A stretch of 64,000 nt of DNA, taken from assembly GCA_903632075.3 (NCBI GenBank), contig CAHIKZ030005407.1:1-64000 (forward strand), given 5' to 3'. The position numbers were made by a program, and so were the translations under genes. The notes under the pieces are model-generated. The model saw only the letters and a list, made by a program, of their open reading frames with translations. It searched no databases and was not told the DNA's origin. Positions 53,649 through 63,043 of the stretch are shown piece by piece (the first letter of the stretch is position 1; each line of letters opens with the position of its first letter). This stretch comes from Acanthosepion pharaonis (lineage: Eukaryota; Mollusca; Cephalopoda; Sepiida; Sepiidae).

Positions 53649-53935
53649 GGTATGGTAGGATCCACCTAATTTGCATAGTGGAGTACCGACCATATAAATA
53701 TGGTTGGTACCGGGAGGAATCAAGAGATTCAATCCAGAGACTCTGCCCAATTGCGACTTAGTCAACACATTCTCCAGGAACGTTCTTCCCAGAATATACA
53801 AAAGACTATATGTAAATATTGTGTACACTTTCTTGTTTCAATACATTTTGTTCTAAGTACATTTTGTGTTGCATTATTATTCCATGCATTAGTCAACTTT
53901 CAACATATATATGTGTGTGTGTGTCCAAGAGGATA
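53600..53935. other. (TA)n array and a strong hairpin, unassigned sequence
   Basis: (TA)n at 53600-53642. GTACCGACCATAT/ATATGGTTGGTAC at about 53683-53709 is a hairpin with 13-bp arms and one G-T pair. (TG)n at 53909-53923. Confidence 0.6.
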
Positions 53936-53992
53936 GAATCCAGATATAACTCAATGTCCAGGACAGAGTAAGAATATAATATAACGGTTCAA

Positions 53993-54165
53993 ATACTAAT
54001 ATTCCATAGTTATAATTTATTACGTTGGAATCGTAATCACGATCCAATTCTTCAGACATACAATTTCAAAATGAATTTTTGAATTTGTAGGCCTGATGAA
54101 TTGGATTGTGATTACGATTCCATTGCAATAATTTATAACCATGGAATATTAGTGTTTGGACCTTT
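53993..54165. mobile_element. inverted repeat, PLE-terminal type
   Basis: GGTTCAAATACTAATATTCC ... GTAATCACGATCCAATTCTT (left) and AATTGGATTGTGATTACGAT ... GGAATATTAGTGTTTGGACC (right) are inverse arms of about 70 bp with a short loop. CTGAAGA/CTGATGA lies at the loop end of each arm, but the GAA of a hammerhead is missing, so these look like eroded PLE ends. Confidence 0.55.
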
Positions 54166-54170
54166 TATAT

Positions 54171-54930
54171 TATACTAGCAGTAGAGCCCGGCGTTGCCCG
54201 AGGATGTAACAGTAAGAGATAGATCAAGTATCGACCATCATAAAGACTGAAAAATAAAATTGACAAAGATTATTGTTTAAGGTTGACGGACACGCATGTC
54301 TTAATTAGATTTTTTTTTTTTTTTTTTATGAATTGGTCAAACCCAAACTCAAACAAAAACATTGTTTTCAATCGTGATGAGTCTATCGATTGAATAGAAT
54401 TTTATTATAAACAATTGTCTTGTAAACGAAATTTCTAAAGCATTCTGAATGTAAAAATAAAGAAAAAAGTGTGCAAGACAATAAGAAACACTACCTGCCA
54501 AAAAAAAGTGAAGTTTTGTTGAAATCGGTTGAAAAATGTAGGAAATCCGGTCCCATATATAAACAAACACACACACACACAAACTGGGTTTTATAATAAG
54601 TATAACTCGATATGAGTTGTCCTCCTTTCATTCTGGCGACAGATTCGTGTTTTATCATGTTTTCAAATTGATTTCGTGCAAAAACAATTGTTTTTCCAAT
54701 TTTGAGCACTGTCAGAACCACCGCAAGGTAATTTTATGCATTCCTGTGAAGTTTTGTTGAAATCAGTTGAAAAATGTAGGAAATCCGATCTAATATATAA
54801 ACGTACAGACACACACACACACACAATCTGCATTTTATAATAAGTAAGATTATATATATATATATATATATATTGTATATATATATGTGTGTGTGTGTGT
54901 GCAATGGACACAGGGTGATCATGGAATATT
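54171..54930 (-). mobile_element. Helitron-like 3' end with duplicated body segment
   Basis: On the minus strand the unit ends CTCGGGCAACGCCGGGCTCT, ACTGCTAG, the same hairpin-CTAG end as 6640-6657. Upstream, AAGTTTTGTTGAAATCRGTT, GAAAAATGTAGGAAATCCGR with a CACACA run appears twice (54511-54600 and 54748-54840) as direct copies. Confidence 0.45.
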
Positions 54931-55240
54931 AGTGTTGAGCCTTTTATATTATATATGTGTGCGTGTGCATGTATACATCCCAGCCGAGTGTTTCCCCATG
55001 TTCACTACCAGATCGAAAACGTTATTGCGTTTGCCTCATTTCTTTTATGAAAGGGCATAGATTGCTGGTGAACTGAAAGTTACCCCTGATTGGACTATAA
55101 ATTGCCAACAGGAGTCTCAGTGTGTAATTTAAAAATAAAAAAGTAAAAAAAATAAAGTAAAAAATAAAAAAATATATTATTATCATTATTATTATTAATA
55201 TTATTATTGTTGTTGTTGTCCTTGTTGTAAACTAGGGAAA

Positions 55241-55907
55241 GTTATTGAATAGAATAATCGGACGAAGGTTGGTACTAAACGATAATACTTAGGACAAGAA
55301 CAACGCATATAAGATTCGCCAGCGGCGCATAGAAGTAGTAGTCGACTGACAATGAATTCCACAATGAATCTCCAATTGTAGGATATCTACCAACCGCCCC
55401 ACGCGGTTAGATGCGACACAAGACCGAATTTAATGTAGGCTCGGCCAAAAATTCTCCGTGGACTTTGTATAAAACCGAGACGGGTAGCTGTTTCCCGAGA
55501 CGAGACTCCGCCCTTCGACATAGCCTCGTCTGGGGATCCTCTCTGCTCAGAGGCAGAGAGCTTGACCAGTACAGCTGGAGACGAATCTCCAACTGCAAGA
55601 TATCTAACAACTGCGACATGCGGTTAGATGTGGCACAAGGCTGAATTTAATGTGAGGTATCCAAGCCCGTAAGCTCGGCCCAAAATTCCCCCTAGACTCC
55701 ATATTAAACAGGGCCGGGTAGCTGTTTCCCGAGATGAAACTCTGTCCTTCGATATAGCCTCGTCTGGGGATCCTCTTTGCCCGGGGGCAGACAGTTTGAC
55801 CAGCACAACTGAAGACGAATCTCTAACTGCAGACCATCATACAGTATTTACTACTGTATTTACGTGAATGGGGACATACCCATTATCCTCCGTAGGTATG
55901 CTACAAC
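55241..55907 (+). mobile_element. modular element type B, copy 2
   Basis: GTTATTGAATAGAATAATCG, head ACGATAATACTTAGGACAAG, CGCCAGCGGCGC; two GC-rich modules (CACAAGACCGAATTTAATGT ... CTCTGCTCAGAGGCAGAGAG; CACAAGGCTGAATTTAATGT ... CGGGGGCAGACAG); tail ACTGTATTTACGTGAATGGG, GACATACCCATTATCCTCCG, TAGGTATGCTACAAC. Matches 47479-48166 in reverse from end to end. Confidence 0.82.
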
Positions 55908-55911
55908 AATT

Positions 55912-55995
55912 ATTATTATTATTATTATTATTATTAGAAGAAGAAGAAGAAGAAGAAGAAGAAGGCGGAAGTGGAGAAGGAGGAGGAGGGGGAGG
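55912..55995. repeat. (TTA)n-(GAA)n-(GGA)n compound microsatellite
   Basis: Gives an Ile/Arg homopolymer frame which is not a gene. Confidence 0.97.
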
Positions 55996-55999
55996 AAGA

Positions 56000-56893
56000 T
56001 TCCGAGCAGATATGACGTGTTTTTTAGATTCTGTGGAAACGTAACAGATTTAATGTAAATATTTCAGCGTATTTTAATTTTTTAGTTTTTAGTTTTTTGT
56101 CCTGATGAATTTTAACGTAAATATATATTTTTATGAATTTTATGTAATTATTTATTTACTTTTTGATATTATTTTAATTTTTATCGTAATTTTCTGTTCA
56201 TTTTTGTTTTTTTGTTGTTTTATTTCATTTTCAGGAATACATACTTCAACGTAAATATAACTCAACGTAATTTTATGCTTACTTTGGTTTTATTTTGTTT
56301 TATTTAATTTTCTGAAATATACACTTCAGCGTAGATATAACTCAACGTAAATATCTGATTTCAAAATAAATCTATGTGACTATAAATCATAATCTACTTA
56401 AATTCTTACTCTTAAAAAGAAGAAAAAACTAAAATAAAAGGGTTTAATTTTTTTTATTTTAATTTTAAAAACATGTTATTAAATTAATATTTACCATTCA
56501 AAAGTAACCGATGGGCTATTATTATCATTGTTATTGCTATTTAATATGTTATTGATTTGCATATTATGTAATTACTACTGGTATAATTGCATTGCCATTG
56601 TTATTGTTTAATTTTTAAACTGTTTCTCTTAACGGCATCTTTGAATTACAAAAGCGTCCTCTAGTCATTTAAGCAAATTGCTGAACATTACAAGACGGGT
56701 ACTGCTTATAGGAAGAAGAAATGAAGAGGAATGCAATAATATTAATGATGAAAATAATAATAATAATTATAGTAGTGGCAGTGATAATAATAATAATAAT
56801 ATTATACGATTTGTATATATGTAGATCTATGTGTACTTGTATATGTATGTATAAAAAGCTTAATCGCATTACCTTGCCTGTCGTCTTTAATGT

Positions 56894-56895
<2 letters not shown>
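56000..56895. other. very AT-rich stretch with recurring AACGTAAATATA motif
   Basis: CAACGTAAATATAACTCAAC-type segments recur at about 56110, 56250, 56265 and 56345. Further on are (AAT)n runs at 56735-56800. No gene. Confidence 0.55.

Positions 56896-56898
<3 letters not shown>

Positions 56899-56930
<32 letters not shown>
56899..56930. repeat. (TA)n microsatellite
   Basis: About 16 TA units immediately before a SINE D copy. Confidence 0.95.
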
Positions 56931-56933
<3 letters not shown>

Positions 56934-57155
56934 CATCCACAGATAGACTGTTTCGCTGTATCACAACTCATCAATGTGGCTAGACGTCCGGTCGCCTCTA
57001 GCTAGGATCGAAACCCGATTGAATTGGCGTCAATCGGAATTCTACCACTAAGCCATTGGCGCTTCGGCAGGGATAAAGGGGAATTTAAGCGTATTTATTT
57101 TTAGATAAACACGCAGTGACTGAGAGAACCCGATTCGCTTTATCGAAGAGCCTTG
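56931..57155 (-). repeat. SINE family D (tRNA-derived), copy 2
   Basis: Best preserved of three. Minus strand: TGGCTTAGTGGTAGAATTCC (box A and beyond), then GGGTTTCGATCCTAGCTAGA (box B GGTTTCGATCC), like a tRNA with a normal A-B distance. Then a family-specific body to TGGATGACA. Confidence 0.85.
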
Positions 57156-57238
57156 CATTATTAGCCGTAATAGTCACTGTTTACAAACTCACACTTCCTC
57201 CCAAAGAGCTCAACTGATATAAATTTTTCAGGATCATG

Positions 57239-57371
57239 TATCGTCATCCACAGACAGACTGTTTCGCTGTATCATAGCTCATCAGTGTGGCTCGACGTCC
57301 GGTTGCCTCTAGCTAGGATCGAAACCAGACTGAATTAGCGGGGATTCTACCATTACGCCATTGGCGGTCGT
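57239..57371 (-). repeat. SINE family D, copy 3 (shorter)
   Basis: CGTCATCCACAGACAGACTG through CTCTAGCTAGGATCGAAACC to TTCTACCATTACGCCATTGG; 85 bp from copy 2 in the same orientation. Confidence 0.85.
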
Positions 57372-57950
57372 ACACATTGATTAGTATAAAGGCACAAATT
57401 AAAATTAAATTTCATATTAATAATATTTTAATTTTAAGGACATGTTACTAAGTTATATTATTTGTTGATATACTTAATATGTAATCGGTACCTATTAGCT
57501 TCATTAATTTTTGACTCATTTTCTTTTTTACCTAATTCGGGCAGAGCATTAGACAGTTATTAGACTCTTATTACTGATTAGACTACCCGTGACCAGTTCA
57601 AGTTCAAGTTATAAAACATTGGAAAAAAATTGTCTGTCTGTAGAAAGTTGAAGTAAAAATATTTACTTACTGTATAAACAACTCTTAAATCTTTTTTTTT
57701 TTTAATTAGATTAACGTAAAAATATTCTTTTAATGTGCCAAAATATATTTTTAATTCGTCTTCACTTGAGAATATATATATTTATATTTTAATTATGGCA
57801 AAAGATATTTTTTATTTTATGTATAAAATAGTGTTCGGTTAAAGAAAGTTGAAATATAAATAAACACAGAGAGTGGAAAATGAGAGATGGAAACAAACTG
57901 AAATCATTATGCGCCCGACAGCCGACGTACGAACGATTCACAGACTTTTA
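57372..57950. other. no gene seen
   Basis: AT-rich with no recognised element. Confidence 0.5.
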
Positions 57951-57955
57951 GTGTT

Positions 57956-58402
57956 AGATAGATAGATAGATAGATAATGAACAGACTAATAGATAGATAG
58001 ATAATGAATAGACTAATAGACAAACAGATAGATAGATAGATAGATAATGAACAGACTAATAGATAGATAATGAATAGACTAATAGACAAACAGATAGATA
58101 GATAGATAGATAGATAAATAATGAACAGACTAATAGATAGATAGAAAGATAATGAATAGACTAACAGACAAACAGATAGATAGATAATGAACAGACTAAT
58201 AGATAGATAGATAATGAATAGACTAATAGACAAACAGATAGATAGATAGATAGATAATGAACAGACTAATAGATAGATAGATAATGAATAGACTAATAGA
58301 CAAACAGATAGATAGATAGATAGATAATGAACAGACTAATAGATAGATAATGAATAGACTAATAGATAGACAGATAGATAGATAGATAGATAGATAGATA
58401 AA
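57956..58402 (+). repeat. composite GATA array with higher-order units
   Basis: (GATA)n runs separated alternately by ATAATGAACAGACTAATAGA and ATAATGAATAGACTAATAGA plus CAAACAGATAGA. The alternating pair repeats about six times at a period near 60-70 bp. The long minus-strand open frame (58233-57907) is its translation and not a gene. Confidence 0.95.
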
Positions 58403-58539
58403 AGAAACAAAGAGAAATGCAATAGTAGTAGTGGTGATTATGGTGATGATGGTGGTGATTGTGGTGATAGTGACTTGTGTTTTTTTTTTATTTTCTTTTG
58501 TTATGTATTTATTTATTATTAATTTATTTTATAAGCCAT

Positions 58540-58685
58540 ACATTACCCAAGGGTAATTCATACCTTTCCCCAAGGGTATTAGCACATGTAAATATAATGA
58601 ACTCAACTGGAATTCAAACTCGGCTCTCCAATTCCTCAATATGAGTTGCAATCCATTACTTTACCATGCATTAGGTATACTTATT
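58540..58685 (-). repeat. SINE family E copy
   Basis: ATTCATACCTTTCCCCAAGG, GTATTAGCACATGTAAATAT, AACTGGAATTCAAACTCGGC (box B reversed) and CCATTACTTTACCATGCATT (box A reversed). Confidence 0.82.
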
Positions 58686-58699
58686 GAAACTTATGCAAA

Positions 58700-58838
58700 A
58701 GTGAGTCTAAGGTGCTGTGTAGGCATCCACAGGGCTCTATTCTTGGACCCGCTTTGTTCCTTATTTTCATCAATGACCCCCCTGATGTCATCAGTTCCCA
58801 ACTCAGTATCTATACATACACTCATAGTAGCCCATTCT
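58700..58838 (+). pseudogene. LINE reverse transcriptase palm fragment
   Basis: HPQGSILGPALFLIFINDPP, DVISSQLSIYTYTHSSPFF is the RT segment from PQGSILGP to the catalytic box. YADDS has become YTYTHS. CR1/jockey-like lineage, truncated both sides. Confidence 0.85.
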
Positions 58839-58859
58839 TTAAATATTATTGATAACTAC

Positions 58860-58958
58860 TAGGTTGGTGCAAAAGCAATGACGTAATAATGTCGTTTTTT
58901 GATGTATTTTTAACGTCAAAAAACGACATTATTACGTCATTATTTTTGCACCAACCTA
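58860..58958. mobile_element. palindromic mariner MITE (MADE1-like)
   Basis: TAGGTTGGTGCAAAAGCAAT at left and its inverse ATTTTTGCACCAACCTA at right, joined through ACGTAATAATGTCGTTTTTT and AACGACATTATTACGT, so nearly the whole 99 bp folds back on itself. TTAGGTTGGTGCAAAAGTAA is the end of the mammalian MADE1/Hsmar1 group of mariners; the same end type is found in other animals. Confidence 0.9.
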
Positions 58959-58959
58959 A

Positions 58960-59400
58960 TATATATTAATTGTAGTTATGGGTAAAATATATTCGTGTAA
59001 TAACAGGATTAGGGAGATTAGAATATAGTTTCCTATTATTTAATATAAGAGAGAAAAAGAGAAAAGGTCAAAGAAAATTCCAATAAAAATTGAAGTCATG
59101 TCGGAGTCTAGTGAAGCACGTCGTGTCTGTGGTGACTCCTTGGAATCCAAACTCTTATAAATGAGGATTCTACTGTTGTTGTTGTTAATAATAGCAATAG
59201 TAAAAAGAAAAAAAAGAAAGAAAGAAAGAGAGAGAGATTTTGCTCTTGTTGTTAGTAATAGCAAGCGTATTATAAATAGCATGAGGAGGTTTGGCCCCCT
59301 GATTCGTGATGACCCATCATGGTATGGATATGCTCTGGCGCCCACGAACCAGACCCAACGTATGGGTAAATACGAACAAACTATAATGCTGACATGAAGA
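58960..59400. other. no gene; possible 5' region of the following LINE
   Basis: A small TTG/purine repeat at 59170-59240 and no recognised motif. Confidence 0.4.
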
Positions 59401-59406
59401 AAAATA

Positions 59407-61797
59407 TTGATAAACCGCATCGGTCGTCACGCGAATCAACAAGGGCCGCGATCGCCAGTGAGGAACCAGACTGGGATCGAAAAGTCTGGAACTGGAACAA
59501 GCTCTACCCAACGAGAACTTGAGAACCACACCGAGGAAAGTCCTCACAGAGGCCCTCTATATTCATTAAAAGAAAATCGCACGATAATAACAATAAATAA
59601 ATGGTCTAGGGAAGAATATATTGAAGTAATGATAGCCTTTTACACAGCTACGATAGATCCGACAACGACAAGAACGACCAAAGCCGCCTATAATAACTGG
59701 TGAGAAAAATATCTCTCAAAAACACTAAACATCGTTGCCAACAAACTAGCTAATGTCAGGCCTGACACTATCAGGAAATAAAGAATAGTTGACATAGAAC
59801 TCGAAAGCATCAGAGAAAACATTAAAAACTGATTAAACGTTAACATCGAGGTGTTAATTGGCAACAACAAAGAGGAAATAGACGCAGAGGGATAAATAAA
59901 AACAATAGTAATGATCCTTCTGAGCTACACAAACAAATAGAGGAAGATAATAACTAATATGAGAGAGAAACAGAAATGACAAAAAAAACAACCGACAAAA
60001 ATGAGAGAACGTAAAGAAATGTATTTCGAGGAAACACCAACAATTCCAAAAGTAAGAAATAACCGTCAAGGGAAGGAAACCATTATCACTTTCTAACCAA
60101 GCAATTAAAAAAATAAGGGGGAAAAAAGGAAAGACCGATGAACCTGACAGAAATTAATCATCTTATATCGTATAATCGACAACGATCGCAGAAACAATAG
60201 GTAAAAAATTAAAAACACAATATAAACGAAAAAGAAAAATGCCAGTCTGGAAAGGAATAATAGATACCGAAATAAATAAACTACGAGAACAATTGTCACT
60301 TCTAAGTGAAGTAGACAAGGGCTCCAGAATGAAAGGAAGAAAAAGAAAACAACTGAAACGAAGCTTTAACATAAAGAATAAGACTGACGTGCCAAAAGTT
60401 AAAGAGAATCTGAAACAAATTCTAGCAAATGCACAAAGAGCCAGACGTTATGAAAATAGAACCCGATTTTTTTTGCAACACAGGATCTTGAAAGATGTCA
60501 TGAAACTATACCAAAAACTTGGAAAAATAAAATAGAGATAAATGACCCACCTAATATCTAGGAAGTCGAGGTGTTCTGGTGTAAGATGTAGGAAAACCGC
60601 AAAATGCACAATGAAAGCGCAACATGGATCAAACAACAACAGGAACAACAGATACATACAGAGTGGTGCCAAAAATGAACGGGTATCAATATTACTGAAA
60701 TAACTGCTATCATCTACAAGACCCAAAACTGGAAAGCACAAGGAATAGGGGCGAATAACCAATTCTTGCACCCACCAAGATCTCGCATGGGCATACAATG
60801 ATATAATCATAAAGCCAGAAAAATTCCGCATATGGCCCACATGGCGAGTAACATACCTACTCCCAAAAACTGAAGAGACGCAGAACCAGAAGAACTATAG
60901 GCCCATCACCTGCCTACCAACAATGTACAAGATCCTCACTTCTATCATAACCGAGATTCATGGTCACTGCTACTCTTCTGCTTTGCATTAGTGCAACTCA
61001 ACTGCCTACTGAACAACAGTAGCTACGGATACAAGTCACAGAATCGCAAACTGACTCACCTATTCTATACTGATGTTCTTAAAATGTTTGCCAAGGATGA
61101 CAACCAGCAGAAAAACCTATTCATCATTGTCAAAATCTTCAGCGAAGACATTAGGATGGAATTCGGAATCGACAAATGTGCCAAAGACACCTTCAAAGAC
61201 GGTAAACTAACGAAAACTACAGATTTAGACCTTGATATCAACAACAAGATTAAGGAACTAGACCAAGATGGTACATAAAAATACTTAGGAATTAATGAAA
61301 GAGACGGAATACAATATTCAATTAAGAAGAAAAAGTTCCGAAAAGAATATTATAGGAGAGTGCGTTTGATACTAGAAAGCGAACTTAATGGGGCCAATAA
61401 AACGCGGTCTATCAACACCTTAGCTATACCCGTAGTAACATACAGCTTCAATATTATTAAATGGAAGTTGAATGACATTAAAAGATTGGAGGCCAAGACC
61501 AGAAAAATACTTACCCAAATGAGGATGCACCGCCCGAAATCAGATGTTGATAAGCTGTATGTATCAAGAGTTTTAGGATGCAGGAGTCTAATCCAACTTG
61601 AACTAACTCTAAAAACTACAACAATCGGATTAGAAGCCTACCTCACAAAATCCAATGACCCTCTCCTACAAATAGTAAAACACCAAATCCACTCCATCAA
61701 CAAAGAAGCTGTACTTTTCAAGAAACAACTTAATTTATCTGAAATCATGCCAACAACAAAAAAAACGAAGCTAATGCCATCTATACCAAATAAGTAA
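59407..61797 (+). pseudogene. R2-like non-LTR retrotransposon ORF, internally deleted
   Basis: Segments in order: NKWSREEYIEVMIAFYTATI (about 59600), VWKGIIDTEINKLREQLSLL, KNLKQILANAQRARRYENRT and FFLQHRILKDVMKLYQKLGK (60239-60530), the pre-RT region. WKAQGIGANNQFLH, RVTYLLPKTEETQNQKNYRP, ITCLPTMYKILTSIITEI (60740-60960) are the RT finger motifs. Then a deletion near 60970-60990 removes the palm A and B motifs. RKLTHLFYTDVLKMFAKDDN has YTDV in place of YMDD. SEDIRMEFGIDKCAKDTFKD, LGINERDGIQYS, INTLAIPVVTYSFNIIKW, RKILTQMRMHRPKSDVDKLY and LIQLELTLKTTTIGLEAYL complete it to a stop at 61795. Stops and frame changes, the deletion and the lost catalytic residues show it is dead. Same family as 28850-29900 and 31475-31738. 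Confidence 0.88.
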
Positions 61798-61854
61798 AAA
61801 CATGGTCAAATGAAATTACAACAAAACTGGGAGGACCATGCGTTGTGTAGTGAG

Positions 61855-61897
61855 ATGCAAATTAGTATAATTTGCATATGAGCAGGTAGCTCATATG
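61855..61897. repeat. two overlapping perfect hairpins
   Basis: ATGCAAATTA-GTA-TAATTTGCAT (61855-61877) and CATATGAGC-AGGTA-GCTCATATG (61875-61897) share three bases. The first arms contain ATGCAAAT, the octamer bound by POU/Oct factors. The site lies between the LINE stop and the gag start of the next element. Confidence 0.9.
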
Positions 61898-61959
61898 ATA
61901 AACGGACACCAACTAGAACAGAGGTCGAACGCTTACTTAGCAATATACACGACACAACA

Positions 61960-63042
61960 ATGGCGTCGCTGATAGGATACTCTTTGGTCCTTGAAGACCC
62001 AGAATACGTAGATACGTGGATTCGTTGGTTTGCTGCTAATGCAAGATGTAAAAAGTTGAAAGACAACAAAAACAGAGGAGGGGAAAATGAAATCACCGAC
62101 TTGTTTATGGCTACCGCTGGTTGTGAAGTGATTATGAAGGTTGCTACAATGGTTTACCCTCGAGAACTAGAAGAAATGACTTTCGAAGAAATAAGTCAGG
62201 TTATTAAGGGAAACATGATGCCAAAGAAAAGACTGGTGATTGCAGAAAGAACCAAGTTTATGGCAATGAAGCAGGAAGAGGATGAACCGATAGTAAAATA
62301 TTTGCACCGGTTAAGAAGTGCGAGTAAATACTGTGAATTTGAAAAACTAGGAACAGGAGAGCAGACAACGGAAGAAGAATTAATCCAACTAAGATTAATT
62401 GAAGGTATGCATAATTCAGCACATAGATATAAGTTAATGGAACAGTTACAACTTAAAAACATGCCTTTGAATATGTGTATAGAATTTATACAACAGCAGG
62501 AATTAATACATACCTACAACCAAAATAAAAATAAATCCTACAAAGAAATAATGGCTGAAACATATACGGTACAAACAAAAAGAAAAAATTGTGCGTACTG
62601 TGGAAAAATTCATGAAATGAAAAAAGAAAAATGCCCAGCCTTTGGAAAAACGTGTTCAAAGTGTTTTAAAAAAAATCACTTCAAAGAAGTATGTAAAACG
62701 AAAAATAAAAAAAGAGTAGAGGATGAAAATAGACAGATTTTTAATGTAAAAAAGGATAATATACAAAATACTGGATCTAAAAACGGAGATACAAAAATAA
62801 AAGTGAAAATCAACGACTGTATTGTCGAAATGCAAATCGACACAGGTAGTGAGGTCACGATAGTACCCAGAAATTTATGGGAAAAAATGGGAAAACCGTT
62901 TTTAAAAAAAAACAACGTACAATTACGTCAGTTTGATGGCTCGATTATAGCAATTATGGGTTACTTTGAAGGTTCAATAGAACTAAAAGAAAAATATGAA
63001 ATAGTACCCATTATAGTTACAAATTGCCGAAAAACGCAATGA
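61960..63042 (+). CDS. gag-pro: Ty3/gypsy gag-protease polyprotein
   Basis: An intact 360-codon frame starting MASLIGYSLVLEDPEYVDTW, opened by a typical retrotransposon capsid (YLHRLRSASKYCEFEKLG, EELIQLRLIEGMHN). Two zinc-binding boxes follow at about residues 210-245: CAYCGKIHEMKKEKC and a standard CX2CX4HX4C knuckle (CSKCFKKNHFKEVC), which bind the RNA. An aspartic protease active site QIDTGSEVTIVP is at about residues 292-303. The ATG is the first after stops. The frame ends at TGA 63040-63042; pol continues in the +1 frame, either through a one-base change in the A-run at 63030-63034 or as a genuine frameshift. No 5' LTR or primer site was recognised between 61797 and 61960. Intact state implies recent activity. 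Confidence 0.9.
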   Translation: MASLIGYSLVLEDPEYVDTWIRWFAANARCKKLKDNKNRGGENEITDLFMATAGCEVIMKVATMVYPRELEEMTFEEISQVIKGNMMPKKRLVIAERTKFMAMKQEEDEPIVKYLHRLRSASKYCEFEKLGTGEQTTEEELIQLRLIEGMHNSAHRYKLMEQLQLKNMPLNMCIEFIQQQELIHTYNQNKNKSYKEIMAETYTVQTKRKNCAYCGKIHEMKKEKCPAFGKTCSKCFKKNHFKEVCKTKNKKRVEDENRQIFNVKKDNIQNTGSKNGDTKIKVKINDCIVEMQIDTGSEVTIVPRNLWEKMGKPFLKKNNVQLRQFDGSIIAIMGYFEGSIELKEKYEIVPIIVTNCRKTQ

Positions 63043-63043
63043 C

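Noticed and set aside
55864..56058. Frame with Ile and Arg runs
   Set aside because: Translation of the (TTA)n-(GAA)n-(GGA)n microsatellite.
57907..58233. Minus-strand frame of 108 codons rich in Ser, Ile, Leu, Tyr
   Set aside because: Translation of the GATA composite array.
60448..60840. Minus-strand frame of 130 codons
   Set aside because: Opposite strand to the R2-like LINE with recognisable motifs; a shadow.
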